DNA of 64,000 nt, from assembly GCF_017744955.1 (NCBI RefSeq), contig NZ_JAGIAG010000001.1, positions 744,001 through 808,000 of the forward strand, in the 5' to 3' direction. This DNA comes from Dokdonella sp. (GTDB lineage: Bacteria; Pseudomonadota; Gammaproteobacteria; Xanthomonadales; Rhodanobacteraceae). Shown here in pieces: positions 41,515 to 50,162 of this stretch (position 1 is the stretch's first letter; each line of letters begins with the position of its first letter). The notes beneath the pieces are model-generated. The model did not search any database and had not been told where the DNA came from. It saw only the letters and a list, made by a program, of their open reading frames with translations. A program made the position numbers and the translations under genes.

Positions 41515-43968
41515 ATGACGCCGCGCATGGCTTCGCTTCCCTATCGCTTCGGCGCGTTCCAGCTCGACCCCGCCACGCGCACCCTGCTGCGCGACGGCGT
41601 GGCGACGACGCTGCCGCCGAAGGCGCTGGATCTGATCGTCTACCTGATCGAGCGGCGCGACCGCGCGGTCGGCCGCGACGAGCTGATCGCGGCGGTGTGG
41701 GGGCGCGTGGACATCACCGACAACGCGCTCGGCCAGGTCGTGCTGCAGGCGCGCCGCGCACTCGACGACGGCGGCGAAGGCGGCCAGCGCAGCATCGTCA
41801 CGGTGCCGCGCTTCGGCTACCGCTGGGCCGCGCCGGTGACGATCGAGGCGCCGCCGGTGAAATCGGGCGAGCCCGTCGCCGAGGTGCCGCCGCCGATCGG
41901 GACGCCCGTGGCGGACGCCGCGGCGGCCGGCGAGACGGTGTCCGCCGCGCCGGTGGCCGTCGCGGCATCCGAACCGGCGATACCGCGGCCGTCTCGGCGC
42001 TGGCTGTGGCTGCTGCTCGCCGCAGCACTGCCGCTCGGCCTCGCCGCCCTCGTGCTCGGCTGGCGCAGCCTGCAGCATCCGGCGGGTGCCGCGGCGGCGG
42101 CCGTGGTCGTGCTGCCCGTCGCGGTCGACGCGCCGCCGGACTCGGCCTGGGTGCGCCTCGGCGTCATGGACTTGGTGGCGCAGCGCTTGCGCGCCGCCGG
42201 CCAGGCGGTGGTGCCGAGCGACAACATCGTCGGCCTCGTCGCGCGCTTCACCGACGCCAACGGCGTGCTCGACGCCGATGCGCTGTCCGCCGCGGCCGGC
42301 GCCGCGCCGGTCGTCGACGCCAGCGCGCGCCAGCTCGGCGAACGCTGGCAGGTCGTGCTGCAGACGCGCGGACGCTCCGCGCGCGGCGAAGGCGACGACG
42401 CCGACGTCATCGTCGCCGCGCGCCTCGCCGCCGACCGGCTCGCGCTCGCGCTCGGCCTGCAGCCGCCCGGCGCCGACGATGCGAGCGGCAGCGACCGCCT
42501 CTTGCAGCAGGTCCGCGCGGCGATCCTGTCCGAACAGCTCGATCTCGCCCACCGCCTGCTGCTCGAAGCCGGCGCCGACGCGCGCGCGCAGCCGGAGGTG
42601 CGCTTCCGCCTGGCCGAGATCGACTTCCGCGCCGGCCGTCTCGACGAGGCGCAGCAGGCGTTGACCGCGCAGCTCGGCGACGGCGGCGCCGACGAGCCGG
42701 TGCTGCACGCGCGCATCCTCAACACGCTGGCCAACATCGCCTACCAGCGCAACCAGCCCGGCCAGGTCGAGGACTATTCCGAACAGGCGCTGCGCTGGCT
42801 CGGCGATCACGACGATCCGGAGGAGACCGGCCGCGCCCTGGTCGGCCGCGCCAGTGCGCGCACCATGCTCGACCGCTACGACGCCGCGCTGGCCGACTAC
42901 GCGCAGGCGCGCATCGCCTTCACCGCGGCCGGCGACCGCCGCGCCCTGGCGCGCATCGACACCTACACGGCCCTGCTCGACATCAACCGCGACCGGCCGG
43001 CCGAGGCGCTGCCGCCGCTGCGCGACGCGGTCGAACGGCTGCGCACCTACGACGCGGTGGTCGAGGAGCTGCACGGCCGCGTCGGCATCGTCATGGCCGA
43101 GCTGGCGATGCTCGACGCCGCCGCCGCGCTGGGCCAGTGCGCGCGGCTCGACGAGCTGGCCGAACGGGTGTCCGACCCGCGCCGCCGGCACTACGCCGGC
43201 GTGGTCTGCGTCGAGGCGCTGCTCGCCAACGGCAAGCTCGGCGAGGCCGGTGCGCGCCTGCGCCGGATCCGCGAACAGGCGGCGGTGCCGGAGGCCAGTC
43301 TCGTGCACCAGTCCGAATTCCAGCTGCACCGGATGGCCGCCGAGCTCGCCTGGGCGATCGGCGACGCGCGCGGGGCGGCGGATGAGGCCGGCGTCGCGCT
43401 CGCGCTGCCGGCCGCCTACGACTCCGCCGGTGCGCGGGCGCGCACCTTGCTGCTCGCCGGTCGGGCGCAGCGCGCGCTCGGCCGTGCCGACGCGGCCGCG
43501 GAGATCGCGGCGGCGGCACGGCGCTTGGTCACCGACGCGCCCGACGAGTCCGACCCGCGCGTCTACACCGCCCTCGTCGCGGCCGAGCAGGCGCTGGCGC
43601 AGGGCGACCTCGCCGCCGCCGATGCCGCCTTCACCGAATCGGCCTGGGCCGCCGACGACAGCCGCGTGCCGGCCAACGTGCTCGCCGCCGCACAGACCCA
43701 GGCGAGCTGGCTGATCGAGCGCGGCGAGCTGGAGCGCGCCGGCATCGTCGTCGGCCGCGTCGCGCGCTGGGCCACGCGCAGCTACGAAGCGGCCCTGCTG
43801 CAGGCGCAGCTGTACCGCGCGCTCGACCAGCAACTGCCCTGGCAGGAAGCGCTGCGCCAGGCGGTCGCCCTGGCCGGCGAGCGCGTGATTCCGCCGCGTT
43901 TGCGCTCGCCGCGGCCTTCGCTACATCTGGACGACACGTCCGCAAACGCCGACCAAACGACGCACTAA
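41515..43968 (+). CDS. CadC-like winged-helix regulator with TM helix and TPR region (paralogue)
   Basis: 817 residues. Residues 8-106 are an OmpR-type winged helix nearly matching that of the gene at 270-2603 (Y-R-F-G-A-F at the start, D-R-A-V-G-R-D-E-L-I-A-A in the loop, F-G-Y-R-W at the end). A Pro/Ala linker, one membrane helix (about 163-183), and about 620 residues of TPR-like helices follow. A start at the second Met (41527) would align with its paralogue. It is a one-component membrane regulator of unknown signal. It is transcribed alone and followed by the Kelch gene. Confidence 0.85.
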   Translation: MTPRMASLPYRFGAFQLDPATRTLLRDGVATTLPPKALDLIVYLIERRDRAVGRDELIAAVWGRVDITDNALGQVVLQARRALDDGGEGGQRSIVTVPRFGYRWAAPVTIEAPPVKSGEPVAEVPPPIGTPVADAAAAGETVSAAPVAVAASEPAIPRPSRRWLWLLLAAALPLGLAALVLGWRSLQHPAGAAAAAVVVLPVAVDAPPDSAWVRLGVMDLVAQRLRAAGQAVVPSDNIVGLVARFTDANGVLDADALSAAAGAAPVVDASARQLGERWQVVLQTRGRSARGEGDDADVIVAARLAADRLALALGLQPPGADDASGSDRLLQQVRAAILSEQLDLAHRLLLEAGADARAQPEVRFRLAEIDFRAGRLDEAQQALTAQLGDGGADEPVLHARILNTLANIAYQRNQPGQVEDYSEQALRWLGDHDDPEETGRALVGRASARTMLDRYDAALADYAQARIAFTAAGDRRALARIDTYTALLDINRDRPAEALPPLRDAVERLRTYDAVVEELHGRVGIVMAELAMLDAAAALGQCARLDELAERVSDPRRRHYAGVVCVEALLANGKLGEAGARLRRIREQAAVPEASLVHQSEFQLHRMAAELAWAIGDARGAADEAGVALALPAAYDSAGARARTLLLAGRAQRALGRADAAAEIAAAARRLVTDAPDESDPRVYTALVAAEQALAQGDLAAADAAFTESAWAADDSRVPANVLAAAQTQASWLIERGELERAGIVVGRVARWATRSYEAALLQAQLYRALDQQLPWQEALRQAVALAGERVIPPRLRSPRPSLHLDDTSANADQTTH

Positions 43969-44124
43969 CGGAAATCGCATGCCCCGTGGCGCCGACGGCG
44001 CGATCGTGGCCGCCGGTCCAGGACGTGCGCGGAGCGGGAACCGCCGCCCGGGCGGCCGTCGTATCCCCCGAGCGCGACGTCCATCCTCCTCCTGCGTGGC
44101 GGTTCTTCCGCGCACCCCTGGGCC

Positions 44125-44146
44125 GGAACGGCCAGGGAACCGTTCC
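44125..44146 (+). promoter_or_regulatory. Hairpin in the leader of the Kelch gene
   Basis: GGAACGG-N8-CCGTTCC, 7-bp arms, 38 bp before the ATG of the Kelch protein. It may end the upstream transcript or shape the leader. The rest of the 216-bp gap shows nothing else. Confidence 0.35.
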
Positions 44147-44184
44147 TCCAGATCTTCATACATCTTCCTTGGGAGGCCCCGTCC

Positions 44185-45393
44185 ATGTTTCGTTTCGACA
44201 TCCTCGCGCCCGTCCGTCGCGCCGCCTTGTTCGCCCTGATCGCCGCCGCCCCGGCCGCGCAGGCCGACGGCGGCTTCCTGCAAGTTGGAGACATGGCCTC
44301 CGCTCGCGCGCTGCACGGCGCGATGGCCTTGCCGAACGGGCGTGTGCTGGTGCTCGGCGGGATCGCCGACTTCGGCGCCATCGTCGGCATCGCCGAACTG
44401 TACGACCCGCTGACGATGAGCTTCGTCGGTACCAGCCTGCCGAACCGGGCGCGCATGCGGCCGACCATGGTCGGCCTGGCCGACGGCCGCGTCTTCATCT
44501 ACGGCGGTCGCGACGACAGCGGCTATCTCGCCGACGCCGAGATCTACGATCCTGCCAGCGGGCAGTTCACGCCGGCGGCCAGCACGGCGGAGACGCGCTA
44601 CGTCGTCAGCGCGGTGCTGCTCGCCGACGGCAAGGTCCTGCTCGCCGGCGGCTTCACCCGCGAAGCCGGCCCGCTGTCCAGCGCCGAGGTGTACGACCCG
44701 ATCAGCGACCAGTACACGCCGACCGGCAGCCTCAGCGGACCGCGCGTGCAGGTCAACGCGGCCGTGCGCCTCGACGACGGCCGCGTGCTGATCGCCGGCG
44801 GCAACAACGACACCGACGGCCAGCTCGCCAGCGCCGAGCTGTACGACCCGGCCAGCGGCACCTTCTCGCTGACCGGTGCGCTGCCCGCGCCGCGCGACAA
44901 TCACGACGCCATCGTGCTGCGCGACGGCCGCGTGCTGATCGTCGGCGGCGACAGCGGCATCGAGGACAACGGCTTCCCGCACTACGTCCCCGAAGCGTTG
45001 CTCTACGACCCGGCCAGCGGCCAATTCACGCCGACGGGCAGCCTCGCCCATCCGCGCGACTTCCCCGCCACCAGCCTGCTGCCGGACGGTCGCGTACTGG
45101 TCGCCGGCGGTTCGCATCTGAGCGGCAACCCCGGCACCGTGACCGTTCCCGAAGCGGAGATCTACGATCCGGCGACCGGCACCTTCAGCGAGGCCGGCTC
45201 GATGATCGTGCCGCGCGACGAACCCGTCGCGGCCAACCTGCAGGACGGCTCGGTCCTGCTCGTGGGTGGCTTCGCCTTCGCCGGCGACACCGTCGGCGAC
45301 ATGCCGAGCGCGGCGGTGGAGCGCTACGTGCCCGCCGTGCAGGATTCGATCTTCGAGGACGGCTTCGACGGCGCGCCTCTGCGCCGCCGCTGA
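44185..45393 (+). CDS. Secreted Kelch-repeat protein with C-terminal IFEDGFD tag
   Basis: 402 residues. Signal peptide (A-A-P-A-A-Q-A) followed by six or seven beta-propeller blades, each with D-G-R-V-L-x-x-G-G and A-E-x-Y-D-P-x-x-x-x-F-x-x-x-G-S, the bacterial Kelch/galactose-oxidase-like repeat. No active-site residues are recognisable, so binding or scaffolding outside the cell is the likely role. The last 16 residues begin with D-S-I-F-E-D-G-F-D. The ATG follows GGGAGG. Confidence 0.85.
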   Translation: MFRFDILAPVRRAALFALIAAAPAAQADGGFLQVGDMASARALHGAMALPNGRVLVLGGIADFGAIVGIAELYDPLTMSFVGTSLPNRARMRPTMVGLADGRVFIYGGRDDSGYLADAEIYDPASGQFTPAASTAETRYVVSAVLLADGKVLLAGGFTREAGPLSSAEVYDPISDQYTPTGSLSGPRVQVNAAVRLDDGRVLIAGGNNDTDGQLASAELYDPASGTFSLTGALPAPRDNHDAIVLRDGRVLIVGGDSGIEDNGFPHYVPEALLYDPASGQFTPTGSLAHPRDFPATSLLPDGRVLVAGGSHLSGNPGTVTVPEAEIYDPATGTFSEAGSMIVPRDEPVAANLQDGSVLLVGGFAFAGDTVGDMPSAAVERYVPAVQDSIFEDGFDGAPLRRR

Positions 45394-45403
45394 GGGGAAT
45401 CCC

Positions 45404-45432
45404 CGCGGTCGGGCAGCACGTCCCCGACCGCG
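45404..45432. terminator. 10-bp-stem hairpin after the Kelch gene
   Basis: CGCGGTCGGG-N9-CCCGACCGCG, 11 bp past the stop codon and 32 bp before the next ATG. There is no T-run, so termination is likely but not certain. Confidence 0.5.
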
Positions 45433-45463
45433 CCGGCGGCGGGGTTCGTGTGACAATCGCGCG

Positions 45464-47068
45464 ATGACGAACTACGACGCGATCCTGATCGGCGGCGGCC
45501 ACAACGGCCTGGTCTGCGCGACCTATCTGGCCAAGGCCGGCCTGAAGGTGCTGGTGCTCGAGCAGCGCCAGGTCGTCGGCGGCGCGGCGGTGACCGAGGA
45601 GTTCCATCCGGGCTTCCGCAATTCGGTCGCCGCGTACACGGTCTCGCTGCTGCAGCCGACGGTGGTGCGCGACCTCGAGCTCGACAAGTACGGACTGCGC
45701 GTCGTGCTGCGCCGCGCGAACAATTTCCTGCCGCGACCGGACGGCAGCTATCTGCTCACCGGCGCCGGCCGCACGCGCGAGGAAGTGGCGAAGTTCTCGC
45801 GCAAGGACGCCGACGCGCTGCCCGAGTACGAACGCCGCCTCGACGCGATCGCCGACGTGCTGCGCGCCCTGGCGCTGGAGCCGCCGCCGAACGTCACCGA
45901 CGGCGGCTGGCTGAAGGCGCTGCCGGAACTGGCGCGCGCCGGTCGCCTCGGCAAGCGCCTCGGCGCGCTCGACGCGACCTTGCGCAACGACCTGCTCGAC
46001 CTGTTCACGATCTCCGCCGCCGAGTATCTCGACCGCTTCTTCGAGAGCGAGCCGATCAAGGCGGTGCTCGGCTTCGACGGCGTCGTCGGCAACTACGCCA
46101 GTCCCTACACGCCGGGCAGCGCCTACGTGCTGCTGCATCACGTGTTCGGCGAGGTGAACGGCGTCAAGGGCGCCTGGGGCCACGCGATCGGCGGCATGGG
46201 CGCGATCACCCAGGCGATGGCGCGGGCGGCGACGGCGGCGGGCGTTGAGATCCGCACCGGCTGCGGCGTGCGCGAGGTGGTGGTCGAGCGCAACGGATCG
46301 GGGCCGGGCCGCGCGGTCGGCGTGGTCACCGGCGACAGCGATACGCTGCGCGCGCGCGCGATCGTCGCCAACGTGAATCCGAAGTTGCTGTACGAGCGCC
46401 TGCTCGCGCCGGCGGCGGTACCGGCGCCGACGCGCGAGCGCATGGCGAACTGGCGCTGCGGCTCGGGCACGTTCCGCATGAACGTCGCGCTGTCGACGTT
46501 GCCGAGCTTCTCCTGCCTGCCCGGCGAGGGCGATCACCTGACCGCCGGCATCATCCTCGCGCCGAGCCTGGACTACATGGACCGCGCCTACCTCGACGCG
46601 CGCGCGCACGGCTGGTCGCGCGAGCCGATCGTCGAGATGCTGATTCCCTCCACGCTGGACGATTCGCTCGCGCCGCCCGGAAGCCACGTCGCCAGCCTGT
46701 TCTGCCAGCACGTCGCGCCGGTGCTGCCGAACGGCGCGAGCTGGGACGCGCATCGCGAGGAAGTCGCCGACCTGATGGTCGACACGGTCGATCGCTACGC
46801 GCCCGGCTTCAAGGCGTCCGTGCTCGGCCGGCAGATCAAGTCGCCGTTCGACCTCGAACGCGATTTCGGCCTGATCGGCGGCGACATTTTCCACGGCGCG
46901 CTGTCGCTCAATCAGCTCTTCAGCGCGCGGCCGATGCTCGGCCAGGCGAACTACCGCGGCGCGCTGCCGGGTCTGTACCTGTGCGGTGCCGGCACGCATC
47001 CCGGCGGCGGCGTCACCGGCGCGCCGGGACACAACGCGGCGAAGGTGATCGCGCGCGACCTGCGTTGA
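45464..47068 (+). CDS. FAD-dependent oxidoreductase, phytoene desaturase-like (PYROXD2-type)
   Basis: 534 residues. The N-terminal dinucleotide-binding fold is I-L-I-G-G-G-H-N-G-L-V-C-A with an E-Q-R ribose-binding acid after strand 2; G-G-A-A-V-T-E-E-F is the carotenoid-desaturase-type motif; the C-terminal F-x-x-x-A-G-T-H-P-G-G-G-V-T-G-A-P-G-H-N-A-A motif closes the FAD site. Closest in style are the NAD(P)/FAD-dependent proteins related to PYROXD2 rather than true CrtI. No carotenoid genes lie nearby. Substrate unknown. Confidence 0.85.
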   Translation: MTNYDAILIGGGHNGLVCATYLAKAGLKVLVLEQRQVVGGAAVTEEFHPGFRNSVAAYTVSLLQPTVVRDLELDKYGLRVVLRRANNFLPRPDGSYLLTGAGRTREEVAKFSRKDADALPEYERRLDAIADVLRALALEPPPNVTDGGWLKALPELARAGRLGKRLGALDATLRNDLLDLFTISAAEYLDRFFESEPIKAVLGFDGVVGNYASPYTPGSAYVLLHHVFGEVNGVKGAWGHAIGGMGAITQAMARAATAAGVEIRTGCGVREVVVERNGSGPGRAVGVVTGDSDTLRARAIVANVNPKLLYERLLAPAAVPAPTRERMANWRCGSGTFRMNVALSTLPSFSCLPGEGDHLTAGIILAPSLDYMDRAYLDARAHGWSREPIVEMLIPSTLDDSLAPPGSHVASLFCQHVAPVLPNGASWDAHREEVADLMVDTVDRYAPGFKASVLGRQIKSPFDLERDFGLIGGDIFHGALSLNQLFSARPMLGQANYRGALPGLYLCGAGTHPGGGVTGAPGHNAAKVIARDLR

Positions 47069-47179
47069 GTCGCGGCAACGGTATCGCGCAAAAGCGGTCA
47101 CCCGCCGGGCGGGCGGAAGCGGAAATACTGGGCGGATTGCCCAGTTCGCCGTTGCGGCGACCGACGAAGGAGTTCCGTC

Positions 47180-47668
47180 ATGCCGACGTTTCCGTTCCGC
47201 TTGATTCTTCCCATTGCCCTGTTCCCCGCCGTCGTGCTGCTCGCCGCATGCACCGCCGCCTCGCCGCGTCCGTCGAAAGCCGAGGCCGAGCGCGAAGTGG
47301 CGGCGGCCGAGCGCGCGTTCGCACAGACCATGGCGCAGCGCGATCTCGCCGCCTTCACCCGCTCGCTCGCCGACGAGGCGATCTTCTTCGGCGATTCGGG
47401 GCCCCTGCGCGGCAAGGCTGCCGTCGCCGAGGGTTGGGCGCCGTACTTCAAAGGCGCGACGGCGCCGTTTTCGTGGGAGCCGGAGCGGGTGGAAGTGCTG
47501 GAGTCGGGCACGCTCGCGCTCAGTACCGGTCCGGTGCGCACACCGGACGGGAAGATCGTCGGAGTCTTCAATTCGATCTGGCGTCGCGAGGCGCCGGGCA
47601 CGTGGCGCGTCGTGTTCGATAAGGGCGGCGAAGTGTGCGGCGCCGGCAAGCGCGGCGACGGCGGCTAG
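47180..47668 (+). CDS. Lipoprotein with SnoaL/NTF2-like (DUF4440) domain
   Basis: 162 residues. A lipobox L-L-A-A-C puts the lipidated Cys at about 24. The rest is a cone-shaped NTF2-like fold: A-E-R-A-F-A-Q-T-M-A-Q-R-D-L-A-A-F, the D-E-A-I-F-F-G strand, R-G-K-A-A-V-x-E-x-W, and W-R-R-E-x-P-G-x-W-R-V-V-F-D at the end. DUF4440 proteins bind or transform small molecules; here the role is unknown. It is likely transcribed alone; the histidine kinase converges on it. Confidence 0.8.
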   Translation: MPTFPFRLILPIALFPAVVLLAACTAASPRPSKAEAEREVAAAERAFAQTMAQRDLAAFTRSLADEAIFFGDSGPLRGKAAVAEGWAPYFKGATAPFSWEPERVEVLESGTLALSTGPVRTPDGKIVGVFNSIWRREAPGTWRVVFDKGGEVCGAGKRGDGG

Positions 47669-47787
47669 GACGATCGAGGCGAGCGGCAACGGCGCGTGCG
47701 TTCGCCGCCCCGATCGGCGCGTTCCGCCTCCGCGCCACGGCGATTGAGACGACGCCGAGGACTTGCGCCCGGGCGCGTCGCGATTCT

Positions 47788-49245
47788 TCAGGACGTCTCG
47801 GCGATCGGATCGAGACAACCTGCGCTCGCCGCCAGTGCCGGCGCGCGCAGGCACGCATCGGCGAGTGCGATAGGAGCGGCGGGCAGCAGCGGAAACGACA
47901 CCGTGATGCCGAAGCCGCGCCCGTCGAGGCCGTCGCCGGTGACGATCGCGGCGCCGTGCGCGGCGGCGATGCGCGCGACCAGCGAAAGCCCCAATCCGCT
48001 GCCGCGCTGGTGGTTGCCGGTGACGCGGAAGAAACGATCGAAGATGCGCTCGCGATCGGCCGCGGCGACGCCGGGCCCGTCGTCGAGCACCTGCAGCTGC
48101 GCGCACCCGCCGGCGGGCAGGCAGCGCACGGCGATGCGTCCGCCGCACGGCGTGTAGCGCACCGCGTTGTCGACCAGGTTGCCGATCAGGATGCCGAGGT
48201 CGTCGACGTTGCCGAGGATCGCGCATGGCTCCGCGTCGAGCGCGATCGACTGGCGCTTGTGCGCGGCGATCGCGTCGAGCTCGTGGGTGACGACGGCGAC
48301 GATGTCGGCGAGCTCGATCGTCGTCCGCTCGGCGCTGCGCTCGGCGTCGAGGCGCGCCGAGTCGAGCAGTTGCTGCGACAGGCGCGCACTGCGTTCGGCA
48401 CTCTGCACCAGCTGCCGCAGCGGCACCTGCGCCTCTTCCGGCGTCTTCGACCGCTGCGCCACCTGAGCATGGGTCAGCAGCGCCGCGAGCGGCGTGCGCA
48501 GCTCGTGCGCGGCCTCGGAAAGGAACTGTCGCTCGTTGCGCACCGCACGGTCGAGTCGGGCGAGCAGCTGGTTGAACGAGTCGATCAGCGGGCGTATCTC
48601 GTCGGGCAGCGCGCCGCCGCGCAGCGGCGCGAGATCGAGCGGATCGCGGACGGCGATCGTCCGCCGCAACGCGACCACCGGCCGCAGCGAGGTGTGGATC
48701 ACCCGTCGCATCGCGAAGCCGAGCACGAGCAGCATCAGCAGCGAGACGCCGAGGCCGAACAGCACCCATTCCCTGAACTCCTTGGCCAGTTCGCCGACCG
48801 GCTTGGCCACCTGCACCTGCACGTCGCCGTCCGTGTTCGACAGTGCGTAGACGCGCCATTCCTCGCCGTCGATGGTCCGCTGCGCGTAGCCGTCGACGAG
48901 GTCGGGCTTCAGCGGCGCCGCCGGCGCGCTGGGCGAACGCACCACCATGTCGCGGCGCGGCTTGATCCAGAGCTGGAAGATGAAGCGGCCCTTGAGGGAG
49001 TGGCCGTGGCGATCGGCGCCCGACGGCGGGTTTTCGCGAGGACGCAGGTTGGCCGCGCCGGAGAGTTCGCGCACGTCGCCCGGCATCGACTGCAGGACTT
49101 CGCTGCCGATGTCGGCGAGCAGGCGGTCGCGCAGGCCCGACTGATCGCGCTTGAAGGCGAAGGCGAGGCAGGCGAGGGAGACCGCCCAGGCGGCGACGAA
49201 GGCCGCGAGCAGCATGACGAACAGGCGTGATCGCAGCGATCGCAT
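47788..49245 (-). CDS. Sensor histidine kinase of QseC/PmrB type
   Basis: 485 residues. Two membrane helices (about 8-31 and 161-178) enclose a periplasmic sensor domain of about 130 residues; then HAMP, the H-box S-E-A-A-H-E-L-R-T-P (H247), the N-box N-L-V-D-N-A-V-R-Y-T-P, G1 D-D-G-P-G-V and G2 G-S-G-L-G-L-S-L. The start overlaps the stop of the response regulator (ATGA) and has a GAGGAA box. The signal is unknown; the pair resembles QseBC/PmrAB. About 60 extra residues follow the G2 box. Confidence 0.92.
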   Translation of the reverse strand: MRSLRSRLFVMLLAAFVAAWAVSLACLAFAFKRDQSGLRDRLLADIGSEVLQSMPGDVRELSGAANLRPRENPPSGADRHGHSLKGRFIFQLWIKPRRDMVVRSPSAPAAPLKPDLVDGYAQRTIDGEEWRVYALSNTDGDVQVQVAKPVGELAKEFREWVLFGLGVSLLMLLVLGFAMRRVIHTSLRPVVALRRTIAVRDPLDLAPLRGGALPDEIRPLIDSFNQLLARLDRAVRNERQFLSEAAHELRTPLAALLTHAQVAQRSKTPEEAQVPLRQLVQSAERSARLSQQLLDSARLDAERSAERTTIELADIVAVVTHELDAIAAHKRQSIALDAEPCAILGNVDDLGILIGNLVDNAVRYTPCGGRIAVRCLPAGGCAQLQVLDDGPGVAAADRERIFDRFFRVTGNHQRGSGLGLSLVARIAAAHGAAIVTGDGLDGRGFGITVSFPLLPAAPIALADACLRAPALAASAGCLDPIAETS

Positions 49246-49910
49246 CACGATTCCTCCCCGAGGCGGTAGCCGTAGCCGTGCACGGTGGCGATCAGCTCGT
49301 CGCCGAGCTTGCGCCGCAGCTGGTGCACGTAGACCGCGATGGTGTTGCTTTCGATCGCGCCCGAGCCGCCGTACACCAGATCTTCCAGGCGGTCGCGCGC
49401 GATCGCCTGGCCCTGGCGTTCGATCAGGGCGAGCAGCGTACGGTACTCGTGCGCACCCAGGCGCACGGGTTCGCCGTTGCGTGTGACGTGGCGCCGCGCG
49501 GGATCGACCACGATGCCTTTGTAGCGCAGCAGCGGCGCGACGCGGCCCTGGCTGCGTCGCAGCACGGCGCGCAGGCGCGCCAGCAGCTCGTCGATCGGGA
49601 ACGGCTTGACCAGGTAGTCGTCGGCGCCGGCGTCCAGGCCGCGGATGCGATCGCCGAGCTGGTCGCGCGCGGTGATGATCAGCACCGGCGTCGCGTCGTA
49701 GCGCTCGCGCATCGCCGCCAGCACGCCGAGGCCGGAGCCGTGCGGCAGTCCGAGGTCGAGCAGCACCGCGCCGTAGGCGTGATCGACGACGGCGATGCGC
49801 GCGGCCGCGGCGTCGGCGGCGTGGTCGACCTGCCAGCCGTCCTGGCGCAGCGCGGCGGCGATCGCGTCGGCGAGCAGGGGATCGTCTTCGACCAGCAGGA
49901 TGGTTTGCAC
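49245..49910 (-). CDS. OmpR-family response regulator of QseB/PmrA type
   Basis: 221 residues from GTG with AAGG four bases before. Receiver domain with E-D-D, phosphoacceptor D52 (L-D-L-G-L-P), T in I-I-T-A-R-D and K in V-K-P-F; a winged-helix DNA-binding domain ends V-H-G-Y-G-Y-R-L. It pairs with the kinase downstream (overlapping genes). A CTTAA-type direct repeat 53 bp upstream of its start (49963-49979) looks like its own binding site. Confidence 0.92.
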   Translation of the reverse strand: MQTILLVEDDPLLADAIAAALRQDGWQVDHAADAAAARIAVVDHAYGAVLLDLGLPHGSGLGVLAAMRERYDATPVLIITARDQLGDRIRGLDAGADDYLVKPFPIDELLARLRAVLRRSQGRVAPLLRYKGIVVDPARRHVTRNGEPVRLGAHEYRTLLALIERQGQAIARDRLEDLVYGGSGAIESNTIAVYVHQLRRKLGDELIATVHGYGYRLGEES

Positions 49911-49962
49911 GGGACCTTGGGAGAACGGCGCGGCCTGGACGGCGCACTGTGCTCGATTCGCG

Positions 49963-49979
49963 TTTAAAGAATTCTTAAA
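49963..49979. promoter_or_regulatory. PmrA/QseB-like direct-repeat operator
   Basis: TTTAA-N6-CTTAA, two half-sites 11 bp apart, in an AT-rich island of an otherwise GC-rich gap between the response-regulator gene and the divergent barrel-protein gene. This matches the spacing of PmrA/QseB boxes, so autoregulation and control of 50163-51104 are plausible. Confidence 0.6.
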
Positions 49980-50101
49980 TCCGGCCGGACAGACTCGCCG
50001 CCGAAACACGCTTCCGCTTCGCCGGACAGTTCGCCCCCAGCACGGGCGGGAGCCGGTACGGCCGAAAGGTTCCTCGCCGTGCCGCTTCCCGCCCGCCGCT
50101 G

Positions 50102-50117
50102 TGTCCACATGTGGACA
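50102..50117. promoter_or_regulatory. 16-bp perfect palindrome upstream of the barrel-protein gene
   Basis: TGTCCACA / TGTGGACA joined without spacer, 46 bp before the ATG at 50163. It is a candidate operator for an unidentified dimeric regulator; a role as a transcript hairpin is less likely because there is no loop. Confidence 0.45.
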
Positions 50118-50162
50118 GTGTGCATCCGGCGCGTCGAATCCGCTCAACCGAGGAAAGCCCGA

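Noticed and set aside
45464..47068. Carotenoid desaturase CrtI
   Set aside because: The FAD motifs fit, but there are no neighbouring carotenoid genes and the sequence style is of the PYROXD2-type group.
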